From: Rhizobium sp. BT03
Lineage (GTDB): Bacteria; Pseudomonadota; Alphaproteobacteria; Rhizobiales; Rhizobiaceae
Direction of reading: 5' to 3'
NCBI RefSeq assembly: GCF_030053155.1
Contig: NZ_CP125642.1
Span: 434,001-498,000 of the forward strand
DNA: 64,000 nucleotides
A program made the position numbers and the translations under genes. The notes under the pieces were generated by a model, which saw only the letters and a list, made by a program, of their open reading frames with translations, did no database searches and was not told where the DNA came from. This document shows positions 1-8,582 of this stretch, in pieces (position 1 is the stretch's first letter; each line of letters opens with the position of its first letter).

Positions 1-104
1 ATTCGAATTGCAATGTAGGGGCCGGGTGGCTAGAATCTGCCGTCTGCGCTTGAGGCTGTGACAATGGTTCCCGCTATTAAGCGCGCTTACCTCAGCTTAA
101 TTCT

Positions 105-200
105 TTAAGAATCGCTGAAGGCGATGATCTCCTCGGGCTTGGCCGTCGCCGCCATGCTGGAGATGATTGCATCGAACTTGCCGGCGGCTGAAAACATCAT
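105..200 (-). CDS. possible 31-residue ORF or 3' gene remnant
   Basis: A short frame reads MMFSAAGKFDAIISSMAATA and ends in KPEEIIAFSDS and TAA. The residue mix is protein-like, but there is no Shine-Dalgarno sequence before either ATG. The frame stays open upstream only as far as a TAA near 250. It may be the tail of a decayed gene or chance. No family is recognised. Confidence 0.2.
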   Translation of the reverse strand: MMFSAAGKFDAIISSMAATAKPEEIIAFSDS

Positions 201-251
201 CAGCCATTTTGAGGGCGAGGGAGGCGCCGGACAGTGGACTTCCGCTGATCT

Positions 252-1027
252 TTAATCGCTCATGCAGGCACCACTGCGAAGCTGGTACGGACGATTGCAG
301 TCCCAGCCGTCGCCCGTCGAGTTAAGATGTGCGTTTTCGGGAAGCTTGACCTGCAGGCATTGATTGCTCCTCGTCTCGAAGCCTCGGTCGCATTTCCATT
401 TTTGCCCGTGGGGCGTGTCGACGAAGATGGCATTCTCCGGAACCTGGACGGCGACACACGCCTGATCCTTCTTTTCAAAGCCTCTATCGCACCTCCACTC
501 ATTTCCGCCGGTTGTCAGATAGGCCTGGGCGGGGAGTTCGAGCTTGAGGCATGCTTGTTGTGTCGCGCGATAACCTCTTTCGCATTCCCAGCCGGATCCT
601 GTGGTGGTATCGGACAGGAATGCTTTCTCCGGGACTTTAATAAGGTCGCAACCCACATTGGTTTGACGGTATCCACGCAGGCATCTCCAGCGGTCGCCGG
701 AAGATGGGTCGAGATATGCATTGGTCGGGATTTGGACGGTAAGGCACTGGTCCCCCTTCTCGAGAAAGCCGTAGTGGCAATCCCATCCATTGCCAAAGGA
801 GGAGTTCGTCAGAAACGCGTTGTCGGGAAGCTGCACCTCGAAGCAGGTGTCATCCTGCCTTCGAAAACCACGATTGCATGTCCAGCCGGAGCCGTAGCGG
901 CTTGCCTGGGCATTTTCAGGCACCGGCCTTGCGGTCTGGCCGAACGCCGGGGAGCTGAGTCCCGATGCAAATTGCAGGGGAGGACGGTCATCGTCAGGGC
1001 CAGCGCCCTGTAATATGATTGGCGCAT
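252..1027 (-). CDS. secreted protein of seven Trp-Cys repeats, apparent frameshift in the signal peptide
   Basis: The body holds seven tandem units of about 35 residues. Each has W-x-C-x-R-G-[FY], then a second Cys about ten residues on, then a V-x-[LV]-P-x-N-A-like linker, so probably one disulfide per unit. The best start is the ATG at 1027 (MRQSYYRALALTMTVLP), because GGAGA lies six bases upstream. That frame leaves the repeat frame near 977-980, a run of four G on the plus strand. Adding one base there would join it to LQFASGLSSPAFGQTA, giving a normal signal peptide with an AFG-Q-like cleavage site. The alternative is a TTG at 1040 in the repeat frame. It overlaps the Shine-Dalgarno sequence itself and gives no signal peptide. 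So this is either a real inactivating or phase-variable deletion or a sequence error. The function is unknown; envelope or extracellular location is inferred. Confidence 0.65.
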
Positions 1028-1040
1028 GAGTTGTCTCCAA

Positions 1041-1745
1041 AGGCCTGCATCTGCAATCTCCGGGTCCGAATTCCGAGATACAACGCTGATGGCTAAAGAG
1101 GGAAAGACAGATACGGTGCGAAGCTACCAGAGCCTTGGCTTTTTCTCGGGAACTTTCTCAGGAAAAATCGGCGTCGGACATATCACGCGACCGACAAGTG
1201 ACGAGCCATGAAGCTGCCGTCTTTTGCGAACCATCGGAAAAGCCCGATGGACTTCCCGATTGCATGCATTGTGCTTGCCTTCGCCGTTGGCGTTCAGGAG
1301 CATTTTCTGGAAATAAAGCAGGAAGCAGGCATGCGAGGATCGGGACGTCATCGCGTCCTCCTCTCGTCGGGGCTAGGGCGCGCGCATGTCCCTCAGGCGG
1401 CAGCGCCCTGACCAGTTGCAGCCGACATCGCACCCTGGGCTTCATTTCCGCCTTTGGCAAGCAAGTTTTGCTATTCATGTGGTGCCTTGAAGGAGGCTGA
1501 TCAAACCCTTACATAAATTGCACGTTTTCAGGCTTTCGGCCAGACTGGCTGGAGCGATTTGTTCTGGATGTGTTCGTCCGGTAGGATTTCCTCCGCCGAT
1601 AAGTTCTCCGGAGGCGAAAGAGATACGCCAAGATGCAGCAGCGTCTGCTGAACGGTTGGCTGACTTCTTTTTTCCGTTGATACCGCAGACCGGACGGTGA
1701 TGATCAACTGTCCTCGACAATCGCCCCAATCGCAAGGATGAGGTT
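1041..1745. other. 705-bp stretch without a supported gene
   Basis: Several short frames cross this stretch on both strands, up to 121 codons. They overlap each other and show no recognisable domain or convincing ribosome-binding site. One plus-strand frame from 1208 contains a short hydrophobic run (FPIACIVLAFAVGV) but then becomes Arg/Gly-rich. No tRNA-like fold or clear terminator was seen. It presumably carries the promoters of the flanking divergent genes. Confidence 0.4.
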
Positions 1746-1991
1746 ATGACCGTTTTCGACTATAGTGCCGGCGCGGGGCTTTACCCGTGCAAGACAATCA
1801 AGAGAAAAAGCAGCCTCGCTTACAAAAGGTTCGATACCGTCGCCGAAGCTCTTCGCTTTGCGATCGAGGACATGCCGGCCTCTCTCCTTCGCGGATCCGT
1901 GCTCGAAGTCGAGGAGGCGCGCTTTGATGGATTGCAGATGCGCAAACTCTATGAAGCCGAGGCATATCCGCTGACGCGCCGGAAGTCGTGA
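1746..1991 (+). CDS. small conserved-type hypothetical protein, 81 aa
   Basis: The protein is soluble and charged. It begins MTVFDYSAGAGLYPCKTI, with a middle helix rich in acidic residues (AEALRFAIED) and a basic tail ending RRKS. The ATG follows AAGGATGAGGTT, a fair Shine-Dalgarno sequence. It has no signal peptide or membrane segment. Small proteins of this look are common in rhizobial genomes, but I cannot name a domain or function. It stands alone, with more than 250 bp on either side before the next supported gene. Confidence 0.6.
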   Translation: MTVFDYSAGAGLYPCKTIKRKSSLAYKRFDTVAEALRFAIEDMPASLLRGSVLEVEEARFDGLQMRKLYEAEAYPLTRRKS

Positions 1992-2266
1992 GGCGGTGGT
2001 GCCGCTGCCGCAAAAGGTCAAGTTTATGACGTCGGCGACCTTAGACTCATTGTTGGAGCGCGGACTGCTGCCCAGTCTCGATTCGGACGGGGGGACGCAA
2101 GGAGCAGCACGGTATCACCATGGCCGGTGAGATGTGGCTGCCTCCCGGCCGAATACTAAAATGGCGCCCCAGACGCATCCCGTTGCCAGCTGCTTGCCAA
2201 AATACCATAATTGCGCCACCTAAATCACCCATCGACAGAGCAGCATAAGAATTGGATCCACGCTGA

Positions 2267-4384
2267 ATGCGCATAGCCTACGTTTTTCTTGGTGCATTTC
2301 TTGCAATTGCGCCGTCCGCCTCCGCTGAAGTCGCATCGCCGCCGGTTTTGGCGCCGCTGGAGCGACAGGCGGAAGCCGCCCAGTTGAGCGCGCAATTTCT
2401 CTCGCGCTATAGCTATAAGCCCGTTCCGCTCGACGACGCCTTGTCGGCGCGGGTGATGGATGGGTTCATCAAGTCGCTCGATCCTGATCGTATGCTGTTC
2501 CTGCAGGCCGATATCGACAAGTTCATGGCTGAGCGCAGCGAGATCGACGATGCGATCGAGCGGAAGGATTTGAAGATCCCGTTTGCGATCTTCAACGCCT
2601 ATGAACAGCGTGTTGTCGACCGGATGACCTATGCGCGCAGCCTGCTGAAGCAGGATTTCGATTTCAGCGGGCAGGATAATTATTCGGTGCTGCGCGAGAA
2701 AGCGCCCTGGCCGCAATCGCAAGCAGAAAGCGATGATCTCTGGCGCAAGCGTGTCAAGAGCGACTGGCTGCGGCTGAAGCTCGGCGGCAAGGCCGATGCG
2801 GCCATTCGCGAAACGCTCGACAAACGCTATGAAAACACGCTCGAGCGCGCTTACAAATTCAAGAGCGACGACGTTTTCCAGTCGTTCATGGACGCCTATT
2901 CGAATGCGATCGATCCGCACACGGATTATTTCGGCGCGGCCGCTTCGGCCGATTTCGATGTATCGATGAAGCTTTCGCTGTTCGGCATCGGGGCGGTGCT
3001 GCAGGAGCGCGACGACTATACGACGATCCGTGAGCTGGTGCCCGGCGGGCCGGCTGAACTTTCCGGCAAGCTTGCGGTCGGAGACCGCATCACCGGCGTC
3101 GGCCAGGGCAAGAATGGGCCGATCAAGGAAGTGGTGGGCACTCGCCTTGATGAGGTCGTGCAGATGATCCGCGGGAAAAAGGGCTCGGTCGTGCGCCTCG
3201 ACATCCTGCCGGCCGATGCCGGCGCCGATGCCACGCATCGCGTCGTCAGCTTGGTGCGCGACAAGATCAGCCTGGAAAAGCAGGCCGCCAGGAAGACCGT
3301 GCAGACCGTGAAAGTCGGCGATACCGAGCGCAAGATCGGCATCATCACCCTGCCGGTCTTCTATGAGGATTTTGAAGCCAAGGGCAAAGGCGACAAGGAT
3401 TACAAAAGCGCCAGCCGCGATGTCGCCAAGCTGCTCGGCGAGTTGAAGGATGAAAAGGTCGACAGCGTTCTCGTGGACCTTCGCAACAATGGCGGCGGTT
3501 CATTGGAAGAGGCGATCGATTTGACCGGCCTCTTCATTGGCAAGGGTCCGGTCGTTCAGCAGCGCCGCAGCGACGGCAAGATCGAGGTCAAAAGCTCGGA
3601 TCTGGCGGAGCCTGTCTGGTCAGGCCCGATGGGTGTGCTGATCAATCGCGGCTCTGCCTCGGCCTCGGAGATTTTTGCCGCGGCCATCCAGGATTACGGC
3701 CGCGGCGTGATTGTCGGCGAAGGCAGCTTCGGCAAGGGCACGGTGCAGACGGTCGTCGATCTCGACCAGATGGTTCACAACAGCAAGCCCGAATATGGCG
3801 AGCTGAAGGTGACGATCGCCCAGTTTTTCCGGGTCAATGGCGGCACGACGCAGCTGCGCGGCGTCACCCCCGATATCAGCCTGCCGGGATTGTCCGATCC
3901 GACCAGCTTCGGCGAGACCAGCTATGACAATGCCCTGCCATGGGCGGAGATCAAGCCGGCGAAATACGCGCCCGAGGGCAATGTCACGGCCTTGCTGCCG
4001 GCATTGCAAAGCCGCCATGATGCACGGGTCAAGGGCGATCCGGATTTCCAGCGCCTGGTGAAAGACATTGCCGACCTGAAGGCGCAGCGCGAGAAAGGCA
4101 TCGTCTCCCTGAACGAAGCCGAACGCCGCAAGGAAGCGGCGGCGCGCGAGAAGCGGTTCAAGGAGCGGGCGCAGGCAAGCGATGGCGACAATCCCGCCGG
4201 CGATGACGGCCTGGAGGCGGGCGAGCGCAGCCTGAGCGCCGATATCGCCCTCGAAAACGCCCGCAAGAACGCCAAAGACGTCCTGCTCGAGGAGGCCGCC
4301 GCCATTCTTGCGGATGAAGTGGGCTTGCAGGACGGCGTGTTGAATGCCGCCACGAAACCAGCGGGACAGGCGGACGGGAAATAG
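2267..4384 (+). CDS. prc: carboxy-terminal processing (tail-specific) protease, S41 family
   Basis: This is a periplasmic serine protease that degrades or trims proteins from their C-termini, 705 aa against about 680 for E. coli Prc. A signal peptide (MRIAYVFLGAFLAIAPSASA) is followed by an N-terminal helical domain, a PDZ domain at about 235-325, the S41 domain at about 355-540 and a Tsp-type C-terminal domain. The Prc signature NRGSASASEIF then GEGSFGKGTVQ gives a Ser/Lys dyad at S465 and K490, with D476 between them, all spaced as in E. coli. A stop codon lies directly before the ATG, so the start cannot be further upstream. Lys/Glu-rich helices near 610-640 are typical of the C-terminal domain. 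It is monocistronic and is followed by an intergenic palindromic element. Confidence 0.93.
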   Translation: MRIAYVFLGAFLAIAPSASAEVASPPVLAPLERQAEAAQLSAQFLSRYSYKPVPLDDALSARVMDGFIKSLDPDRMLFLQADIDKFMAERSEIDDAIERKDLKIPFAIFNAYEQRVVDRMTYARSLLKQDFDFSGQDNYSVLREKAPWPQSQAESDDLWRKRVKSDWLRLKLGGKADAAIRETLDKRYENTLERAYKFKSDDVFQSFMDAYSNAIDPHTDYFGAAASADFDVSMKLSLFGIGAVLQERDDYTTIRELVPGGPAELSGKLAVGDRITGVGQGKNGPIKEVVGTRLDEVVQMIRGKKGSVVRLDILPADAGADATHRVVSLVRDKISLEKQAARKTVQTVKVGDTERKIGIITLPVFYEDFEAKGKGDKDYKSASRDVAKLLGELKDEKVDSVLVDLRNNGGGSLEEAIDLTGLFIGKGPVVQQRRSDGKIEVKSSDLAEPVWSGPMGVLINRGSASASEIFAAAIQDYGRGVIVGEGSFGKGTVQTVVDLDQMVHNSKPEYGELKVTIAQFFRVNGGTTQLRGVTPDISLPGLSDPTSFGETSYDNALPWAEIKPAKYAPEGNVTALLPALQSRHDARVKGDPDFQRLVKDIADLKAQREKGIVSLNEAERRKEAAAREKRFKERAQASDGDNPAGDDGLEAGERSLSADIALENARKNAKDVLLEEAAAILADEVGLQDGVLNAATKPAGQADGK

Positions 4385-4408
4385 GCGTAGCGACTGGGTA
4401 GGAAATAG

Positions 4409-4528
4409 CTCCCCGTTTTGACGGGGAGAGGGGACGTGCCCTGCGAGAGGGGGATGGAGACGGAGAGGTCGCGGCATACCCCTTCGCCCCGTTTACGGGG
4501 AGAAGGTGCCGGCAGGCGGATGAGGGGC
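4409..4528. repeat. RIME-like rhizobial intergenic palindromic element, divergent copy
   Basis: The element contains two inverted repeats: CTCCCCGT/ACGGGGAG at 4409-4428 and a larger one built on CCCCGTTTACGGGG at 4481-4506. It ends in GGTGCCGGCAGGCGGATGAG, which recurs almost exactly at 60313-60330. It resembles the Rhizobium-specific intergenic mosaic elements and may act as a transcription stop after the protease gene. The rest of the 342-bp gap (4529-4726) shows no gene. Confidence 0.65.
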
Positions 4529-4726
4529 GCCCTCGCCGATCTCCCAGCCGGGATATCGCGTAGCTATTGAGATCCTGTTCGTTCCCGACCAGCGAAAAAT
4601 GCAATCGCTTGGGCGCATCATCATGCTTTTGCCGCTGGTGCAGAGCTGTCGCGTTGACGTTTCCGTAATCACGGGAAGCGCCTTAGCTTGATGCAGCCGG
4701 GTCTTTCCTCGTAGGATTTCTGCGCC

Positions 4727-5656
4727 ATGTCATGCCAGGACAATCAGACAGGGTTCGGTATGGACGCGCTCGTCGAACAGCTTCTCAATCTCTCCGCACA
4801 CACCGAAACGCTGATTGCGGTCTATGATGGCGATGACCGCCTGCAATATGCCAACAGCGCCTTTCGTTCGGCCTATTTCATCGAGCCGGAGGAGACGCCG
4901 CTCTGGCCGGATCTCATGCGGCGCAATTTCGAGCTCGGCCGGGGCACCGTCCTTCGGACCGATGATTTCGAGGCGTGGCTGCGCTCGACCCAGTCGCGCC
5001 GCGGCAAGATCGGCTATCGCGCCTTCGAGACCGATTTGTGCGACGGCCGATGGCTGTGGATGACCGAGGCGGTGCAGAGTAACGGCTGGATGCTGTGCAT
5101 CGCCAGCGACATCACCAGGCTCAGGGCGCAAGGCAGGACGGTCCGGCAGGATCGCGATCAGGCGATCAAGGCGTCCTATACCGACGAGCTCACCGGTGTT
5201 GCCAACCGCCGCTTCGTCATGGCGAGGGTCGAAGATATGCTGGCCGCCGCCCGCAATGGCGGCAGCGGCTGCCTTGCCGTCTTCGACATCGACAATTTCA
5301 AGCAGATCAACGATCGGCTCGGCCACCACGCCGGCGATCTCGTGCTGCGTGATTTCGCCCACCGCATTCACCAGAGCGTTCGCCGCAACGATTGTTTCGG
5401 CCGGGTCGGCGGCGAAGAATTCCTCCTCGTCATGCCGGCCACCGGCCCGGACGACGCCATCGCCATGATCGAGCGCATGCTGACGGTGATCCGCTTCTCC
5501 CGGCCGCTGCCGGACTCACCCGATTTCAGCTGCACCTGCTCGGCCGGCATCGCCGCCTGCCTGCCGACGGACAGCGCCTCGGAGCTTTACCGGCGGGCCG
5601 ATGAGGCGCTCTATGCCGCCAAGCTGAGCGGCCGCGACAGGGTGCGCGCGGCGTAG
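4727..5656 (+). CDS. PAS-GGDEF diguanylate cyclase
   Basis: The protein is predicted to make cyclic di-GMP from two GTP in the cytoplasm. Residues about 15-130 form a PAS-like sensor (VYDGDDRLQYANSAF, ending WMLCIASDIT) and residues about 145-309 a GGDEF domain. The active loop reads GGEEF at 228-232. An RxxD product-inhibition site (R219-D222) sits five residues before it, so both synthesis and feedback control look intact. DELTGVANRR and FDIDNFKQINDRLGH are also typical. There is no EAL domain, membrane segment or linked receiver gene, so the signal sensed by the PAS domain is unknown. It converges on the minus-strand operon that starts 20 bp downstream. Confidence 0.93.
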   Translation: MSCQDNQTGFGMDALVEQLLNLSAHTETLIAVYDGDDRLQYANSAFRSAYFIEPEETPLWPDLMRRNFELGRGTVLRTDDFEAWLRSTQSRRGKIGYRAFETDLCDGRWLWMTEAVQSNGWMLCIASDITRLRAQGRTVRQDRDQAIKASYTDELTGVANRRFVMARVEDMLAAARNGGSGCLAVFDIDNFKQINDRLGHHAGDLVLRDFAHRIHQSVRRNDCFGRVGGEEFLLVMPATGPDDAIAMIERMLTVIRFSRPLPDSPDFSCTCSAGIAACLPTDSASELYRRADEALYAAKLSGRDRVRAA

Positions 5657-5676
5657 CGTGTCGGGGTTGGAACGCG

Positions 5677-6042
5677 CTACTTCCCGCGTTTATTGCCCGC
5701 GATTTGCTGCGCTAAAGCGTTGACCTTTGCGTCAAGGTTGTCGAGATCGCTTTGCAACGCAGCCGCTATTTTGGGAACGTAGATATTCCCTCCGGGAGCG
5801 CAGTCATCTGGGATGTTGTAAGTGGAGGAAGACGCTACGGATTTGGCGTTTGTCGCCTCGACGTAGATTACAGCCTCGTTTTTTTCATCAAGTTCCACGG
5901 TTATTTCGAAGATGGAGGAACTAGTCGTCGTCAGGTTTTTGAGGACGCCCTTCTTCTTGTCTGTGTAGGGATTTTTCTGATCATCCTCGACTGTGAAACC
6001 TGTAAAAACCTGTGTCACATTTATCTTTAATTCACACGGCAT
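5677..6042 (-). CDS. unknown 121-aa protein, last gene of the YcaO-TfuA operon
   Basis: The start was placed at 6042 because GGGGAGAAG lies four bases upstream. Longer in-frame starts have no such signal and would run into the gene before it. The protein looks like a beta-rich N-terminal domain (KINVTQVFTGFTVED) and ends in a short heptad-like helix (LQSDLDNLDAKVNALAQQ) with a basic tail. It has Cys3 and one further Cys in IPDDCAPGGNIYVP. There is no signal peptide or membrane segment. It lies 25 bp after the 155-aa gene and is the distal gene of a tightly spaced run with ycaO and tfuA. That makes it a candidate substrate, scaffold or partner of the modifying enzymes. This is inference from position; no family is recognised. 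Confidence 0.7.
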   Translation of the reverse strand: MPCELKINVTQVFTGFTVEDDQKNPYTDKKKGVLKNLTTTSSSIFEITVELDEKNEAVIYVEATNAKSVASSSTYNIPDDCAPGGNIYVPKIAAALQSDLDNLDAKVNALAQQIAGNKRGK

Positions 6043-6067
6043 GACTCTTCTCCCCGTTGGAATCGAG

Positions 6068-6535
6068 TTAATCATTGCTGAGGCGGCCATTGCGATGTGC
6101 CGTTCTGAGTGTGATGGCGTAGGAACTCGGAGATCGCTTTCCCGGCAGCTGGGCATCCAGAATAAGCGCTCTTGCATCTGCGAAGCTCGTCGAGATTTCC
6201 AGAATTTGTGACGATGCTGTCAGCCGCCACATCATATATCCCAGAGAATCGAAGCCACAGCCGGCCGCCGGTTGTGCAATCGGACCCGTGACGATAAAAA
6301 TCCGGTTGGAATCCAATCTGTAACAATGACCTTCGAAGGCGTAGCCATAGGCCAGGACGGTCGATCCGGTGATGCCGACCGTGCTTGCGAGTCTTACCTG
6401 CAGTTCCGCCTTTCCCACCATCCCGACATTGAGATGGGCAACGCCGCTCGTGTCATTCAACTCTACGCCATAGAGTATGATCTCATCCGCCTTATAGCGG
6501 GGTCCAGAAGGTGCTGGAACGCTGTCGTCTGTCAT
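6068..6535 (-). CDS. unknown 155-aa protein in the YcaO-TfuA operon
   Basis: It begins MTDDSVPAPSGPRYKADE and appears to be a mostly beta protein. It has two cysteines in unusual settings, GHCYRLD and QPAAGCGFDSLGYMMW, and a basic C-terminus. No signal peptide or membrane helix is visible. The start lies 19 bp after the zinc-peptidase stop and the end 25 bp before the next gene, so co-expression is very likely. The Gly/Ala-flanked Cys is the kind of site a YcaO enzyme could act on, but nothing in the sequence proves that it is a substrate. I do not recognise a family. Confidence 0.7.
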   Translation of the reverse strand: MTDDSVPAPSGPRYKADEIILYGVELNDTSGVAHLNVGMVGKAELQVRLASTVGITGSTVLAYGYAFEGHCYRLDSNRIFIVTGPIAQPAAGCGFDSLGYMMWRLTASSQILEISTSFADARALILDAQLPGKRSPSSYAITLRTAHRNGRLSND

Positions 6536-6554
6536 CGATGCCTCCCGTCGTTGG

Positions 6555-7775
6555 TTAGAGAATGCCGCGCCACCTCATGCAATCTTCAAGCTGATCGAGA
6601 TAGGAGATCCCGCGCCCGCGGCTGGCCGCCTCGAGGAAGGCCAGGGCCGCCGCTTCGAAGGTCAGGCTGTCGGGATCGAGGTATCTCCAGGAGCGGATGA
6701 GCGCTTCGCCGATGATGTCGCGCGCCTCCTGCAGGGCGGCTTTCGATGCGAAATGCGTCCGCTCATAGGATGCTGCCGAGACGTGAAGTCTTTCTTCCAT
6801 CAGCGCCGGCGCCATCTGCTGGCGCAGATCGCTGAACCGCCTCGGATCGATATCCGACACGCCGCGCTCGAAGAGCAGCGACTGGTAGACCTCGACGAGG
6901 CAGTCGAAGAGGCCGGCTGCAAAGGGTTTGGAGCGGTCGTGCACTTCCTGGCTGACATCGCCGATGCGAAGCGAGTTGTTGAGTGATCGCAGCTGCTTCT
7001 CGTCGCTGAGCTCGGCGAATTTGTCGAGTTCGTTGTGCAGCAGCAGATTGCCGCCGGTGCGGCGCAGCAGCCGGTCGAGCGCCGTGTCGAACTGCAGCAA
7101 TCCCAGCAGCGAGATGAAATCGGCGATCGCTTCGTGATAGGAAAAGAAATCGCAGCGCGATCCGTCGCCTTCGAGGATGCCGAGTTCGCTCAGCAGAATG
7201 AGGTGGCCCATTTCATGGGCGACCGCGTCGAAATTCAGCGCGAAACAGGATGCCCTGCCGTGCTCCTCGCTTTCGCCGAGCTCGAGAAAGCCGAAGCCGG
7301 ACTGGGCGTTTTGCCAATGCGGGATGCGGGGGACGATTTCCAGCCGTTCCAGCGTCGGCTGGAAGAACCAGACGATCGCGCGGCCGAGATAGCTCTCGCA
7401 GATGTCGAGAACGCGGCGGGCGCAGGCATAGCTGTGGGTCGAAAGGAAGGCCGGCGAGCCCGGCCCGATGTGATCGAAATGGCCGTCGGGGCCCGGCTCG
7501 GCCGGTGGCCGCAGCAGGCCGGGATAGGGCGGGATATAGGGCGCGGCATAGGGCAATTTCGGCTCGACCGGATTGGCCACATAGATCCGGCCGTCGGACG
7601 GCCCCGCCAGGATCGGCCCCGCCGAAGGCCCGATCCACACCACTTCGGGCCTTTCGTAACCGGGAATGAAGGAGGGCTGGGGAAAGACAAGGAAACGTGT
7701 TCCGAGCGGCCGCTCTGGAGCTGCCCCGTTGCCTGCGCCCTCGTTCTGCGTGATGGCATCCACTGCTGCCCCCAC
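6555..7775 (-). CDS. M4-like (gluzincin) zinc metallopeptidase in the YcaO-TfuA operon
   Basis: The 406-aa protein carries AHEMGH at 186-191 and HEAIADF at 214-220. This is the thermolysin-type arrangement, with two His ligands and catalytic Glu (H187, E188, H191) and a third ligand E215 followed by D219, 24 residues downstream. The first 110 residues are rich in Pro and Gly. Unlike secreted M4 enzymes it shows no signal peptide or propeptide, so it is probably cytoplasmic. It starts with GTG, 42 bp after the tfuA stop. A leader-removing or product-releasing protease is the obvious hypothesis in a modified-peptide operon, but the substrate is unknown. A second in-frame GTG 12 bp downstream is also possible as start. 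Confidence 0.75.
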   Translation of the reverse strand: MGAAVDAITQNEGAGNGAAPERPLGTRFLVFPQPSFIPGYERPEVVWIGPSAGPILAGPSDGRIYVANPVEPKLPYAAPYIPPYPGLLRPPAEPGPDGHFDHIGPGSPAFLSTHSYACARRVLDICESYLGRAIVWFFQPTLERLEIVPRIPHWQNAQSGFGFLELGESEEHGRASCFALNFDAVAHEMGHLILLSELGILEGDGSRCDFFSYHEAIADFISLLGLLQFDTALDRLLRRTGGNLLLHNELDKFAELSDEKQLRSLNNSLRIGDVSQEVHDRSKPFAAGLFDCLVEVYQSLLFERGVSDIDPRRFSDLRQQMAPALMEERLHVSAASYERTHFASKAALQEARDIIGEALIRSWRYLDPDSLTFEAAALAFLEAASRGRGISYLDQLEDCMRWRGIL

Positions 7776-7817
7776 CGCCCGTTGCCCAACGTCAAGCGAT
7801 CGTTAACTATACCAGTA

Positions 7818-8582
7818 CTACGTGCCATTTGGCAATAAACTATCGAGGATGTTGTAGTACTCCATGTCGTTGGCAAATGATTCCGTAAGTTCAAACGCAA
7901 AAGGAAGGGCTTTATCCGGCCGGTTGATCTTTTGATCGGCGAGATATGTCAGAAGATTTACCGCATCGCGGCACTTGCGGCTTGCCGCTCCGGTTGGCAG
8001 CCAGGCCTTCAGTGCTTCGATTTCGCCTCCGGCGGCGCAATTGTTTTCAGCCGCTGCCAGGAGTTTCGGGAAGGATCTTTCGCTGAAGTGAAGCGCGCGC
8101 GCCAGAGATTCGAGCTCGCATCGCAGCCGTCTTTCGATGATGCCGGTGCGCTCGGCGCTTTTGAGCGTCAGCCTGATATCGATCAGAGCGTCGCCCAGGG
8201 CGCGTGATCCGAGTGCCGCGGGGGCCATCGGCACCGTGACGTCGGCATCGTCGGCGAGCGGGTGCCTTCGGTACCACCGGTAGACCAGCCCGTGGCCGAT
8301 CATGCCCTGGGGCGCGAGTTCGGCTGCCCTGAGCGCGCCGATGCTGGCGGCGCCATAGATGCGCACGCCGCGGGCCATCGCCCAGAGGATTTCCTGATGG
8401 CGAACGGCCGGAAGCTGGCCGAAGACGCCGTCGATCAGCACGATCGCCGCCGGCGCATATTTGGTGACGGCCCGCACGACATCGGCGCAGCCGACGGGGG
8501 GAAGATAGATCGCATCCAGACAGGTCCGGGCTTGCGCCTCTGAGAGGGTGGGGCCGAGGAAAACCACGATATCATCCCGCAA
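7818..8582 (-). CDS. tfuA: TfuA-like protein
   Basis: TfuA proteins pair with YcaO enzymes. They are named from the trifolitoxin cluster of R. leguminosarum, and in methanogens they help YcaO make the thioglycine of McrA. The family start (R-D-D-I-V-V-F-L-G-P-T-L) and core (VLIDGVFGQLPAVRHQEIL, then GAASIGALRAAEL) are clear. I place the start at the TTG of 8582. GGAGG lies six bases upstream, and this is the only start that begins right at the conserved domain; it overlaps the ycaO stop by 11 bp. Longer frames would run through the end of ycaO. The length is 254 aa, with a C-terminal helical extension beyond the core. Confidence 0.88.
   Translation of the reverse strand: MRDDIVVFLGPTLSEAQARTCLDAIYLPPVGCADVVRAVTKYAPAAIVLIDGVFGQLPAVRHQEILWAMARGVRIYGAASIGALRAAELAPQGMIGHGLVYRWYRRHPLADDADVTVPMAPAALGSRALGDALIDIRLTLKSAERTGIIERRLRCELESLARALHFSERSFPKLLAAAENNCAAGGEIEALKAWLPTGAASRKCRDAVNLLTYLADQKINRPDKALPFAFELTESFANDMEYYNILDSLLPNGT

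Noticed and set aside
1208..1411. 67-codon plus-strand frame with a hydrophobic stretch
   Set aside because: No ribosome-binding site, overlapped by two other equally long frames, and the second half is Arg/Gly-rich.
5677..6177. 45-residue N-terminal extension of the 121-aa protein
   Set aside because: It would overlap the preceding gene; the ATG at 6042 has a strong ribosome-binding site.
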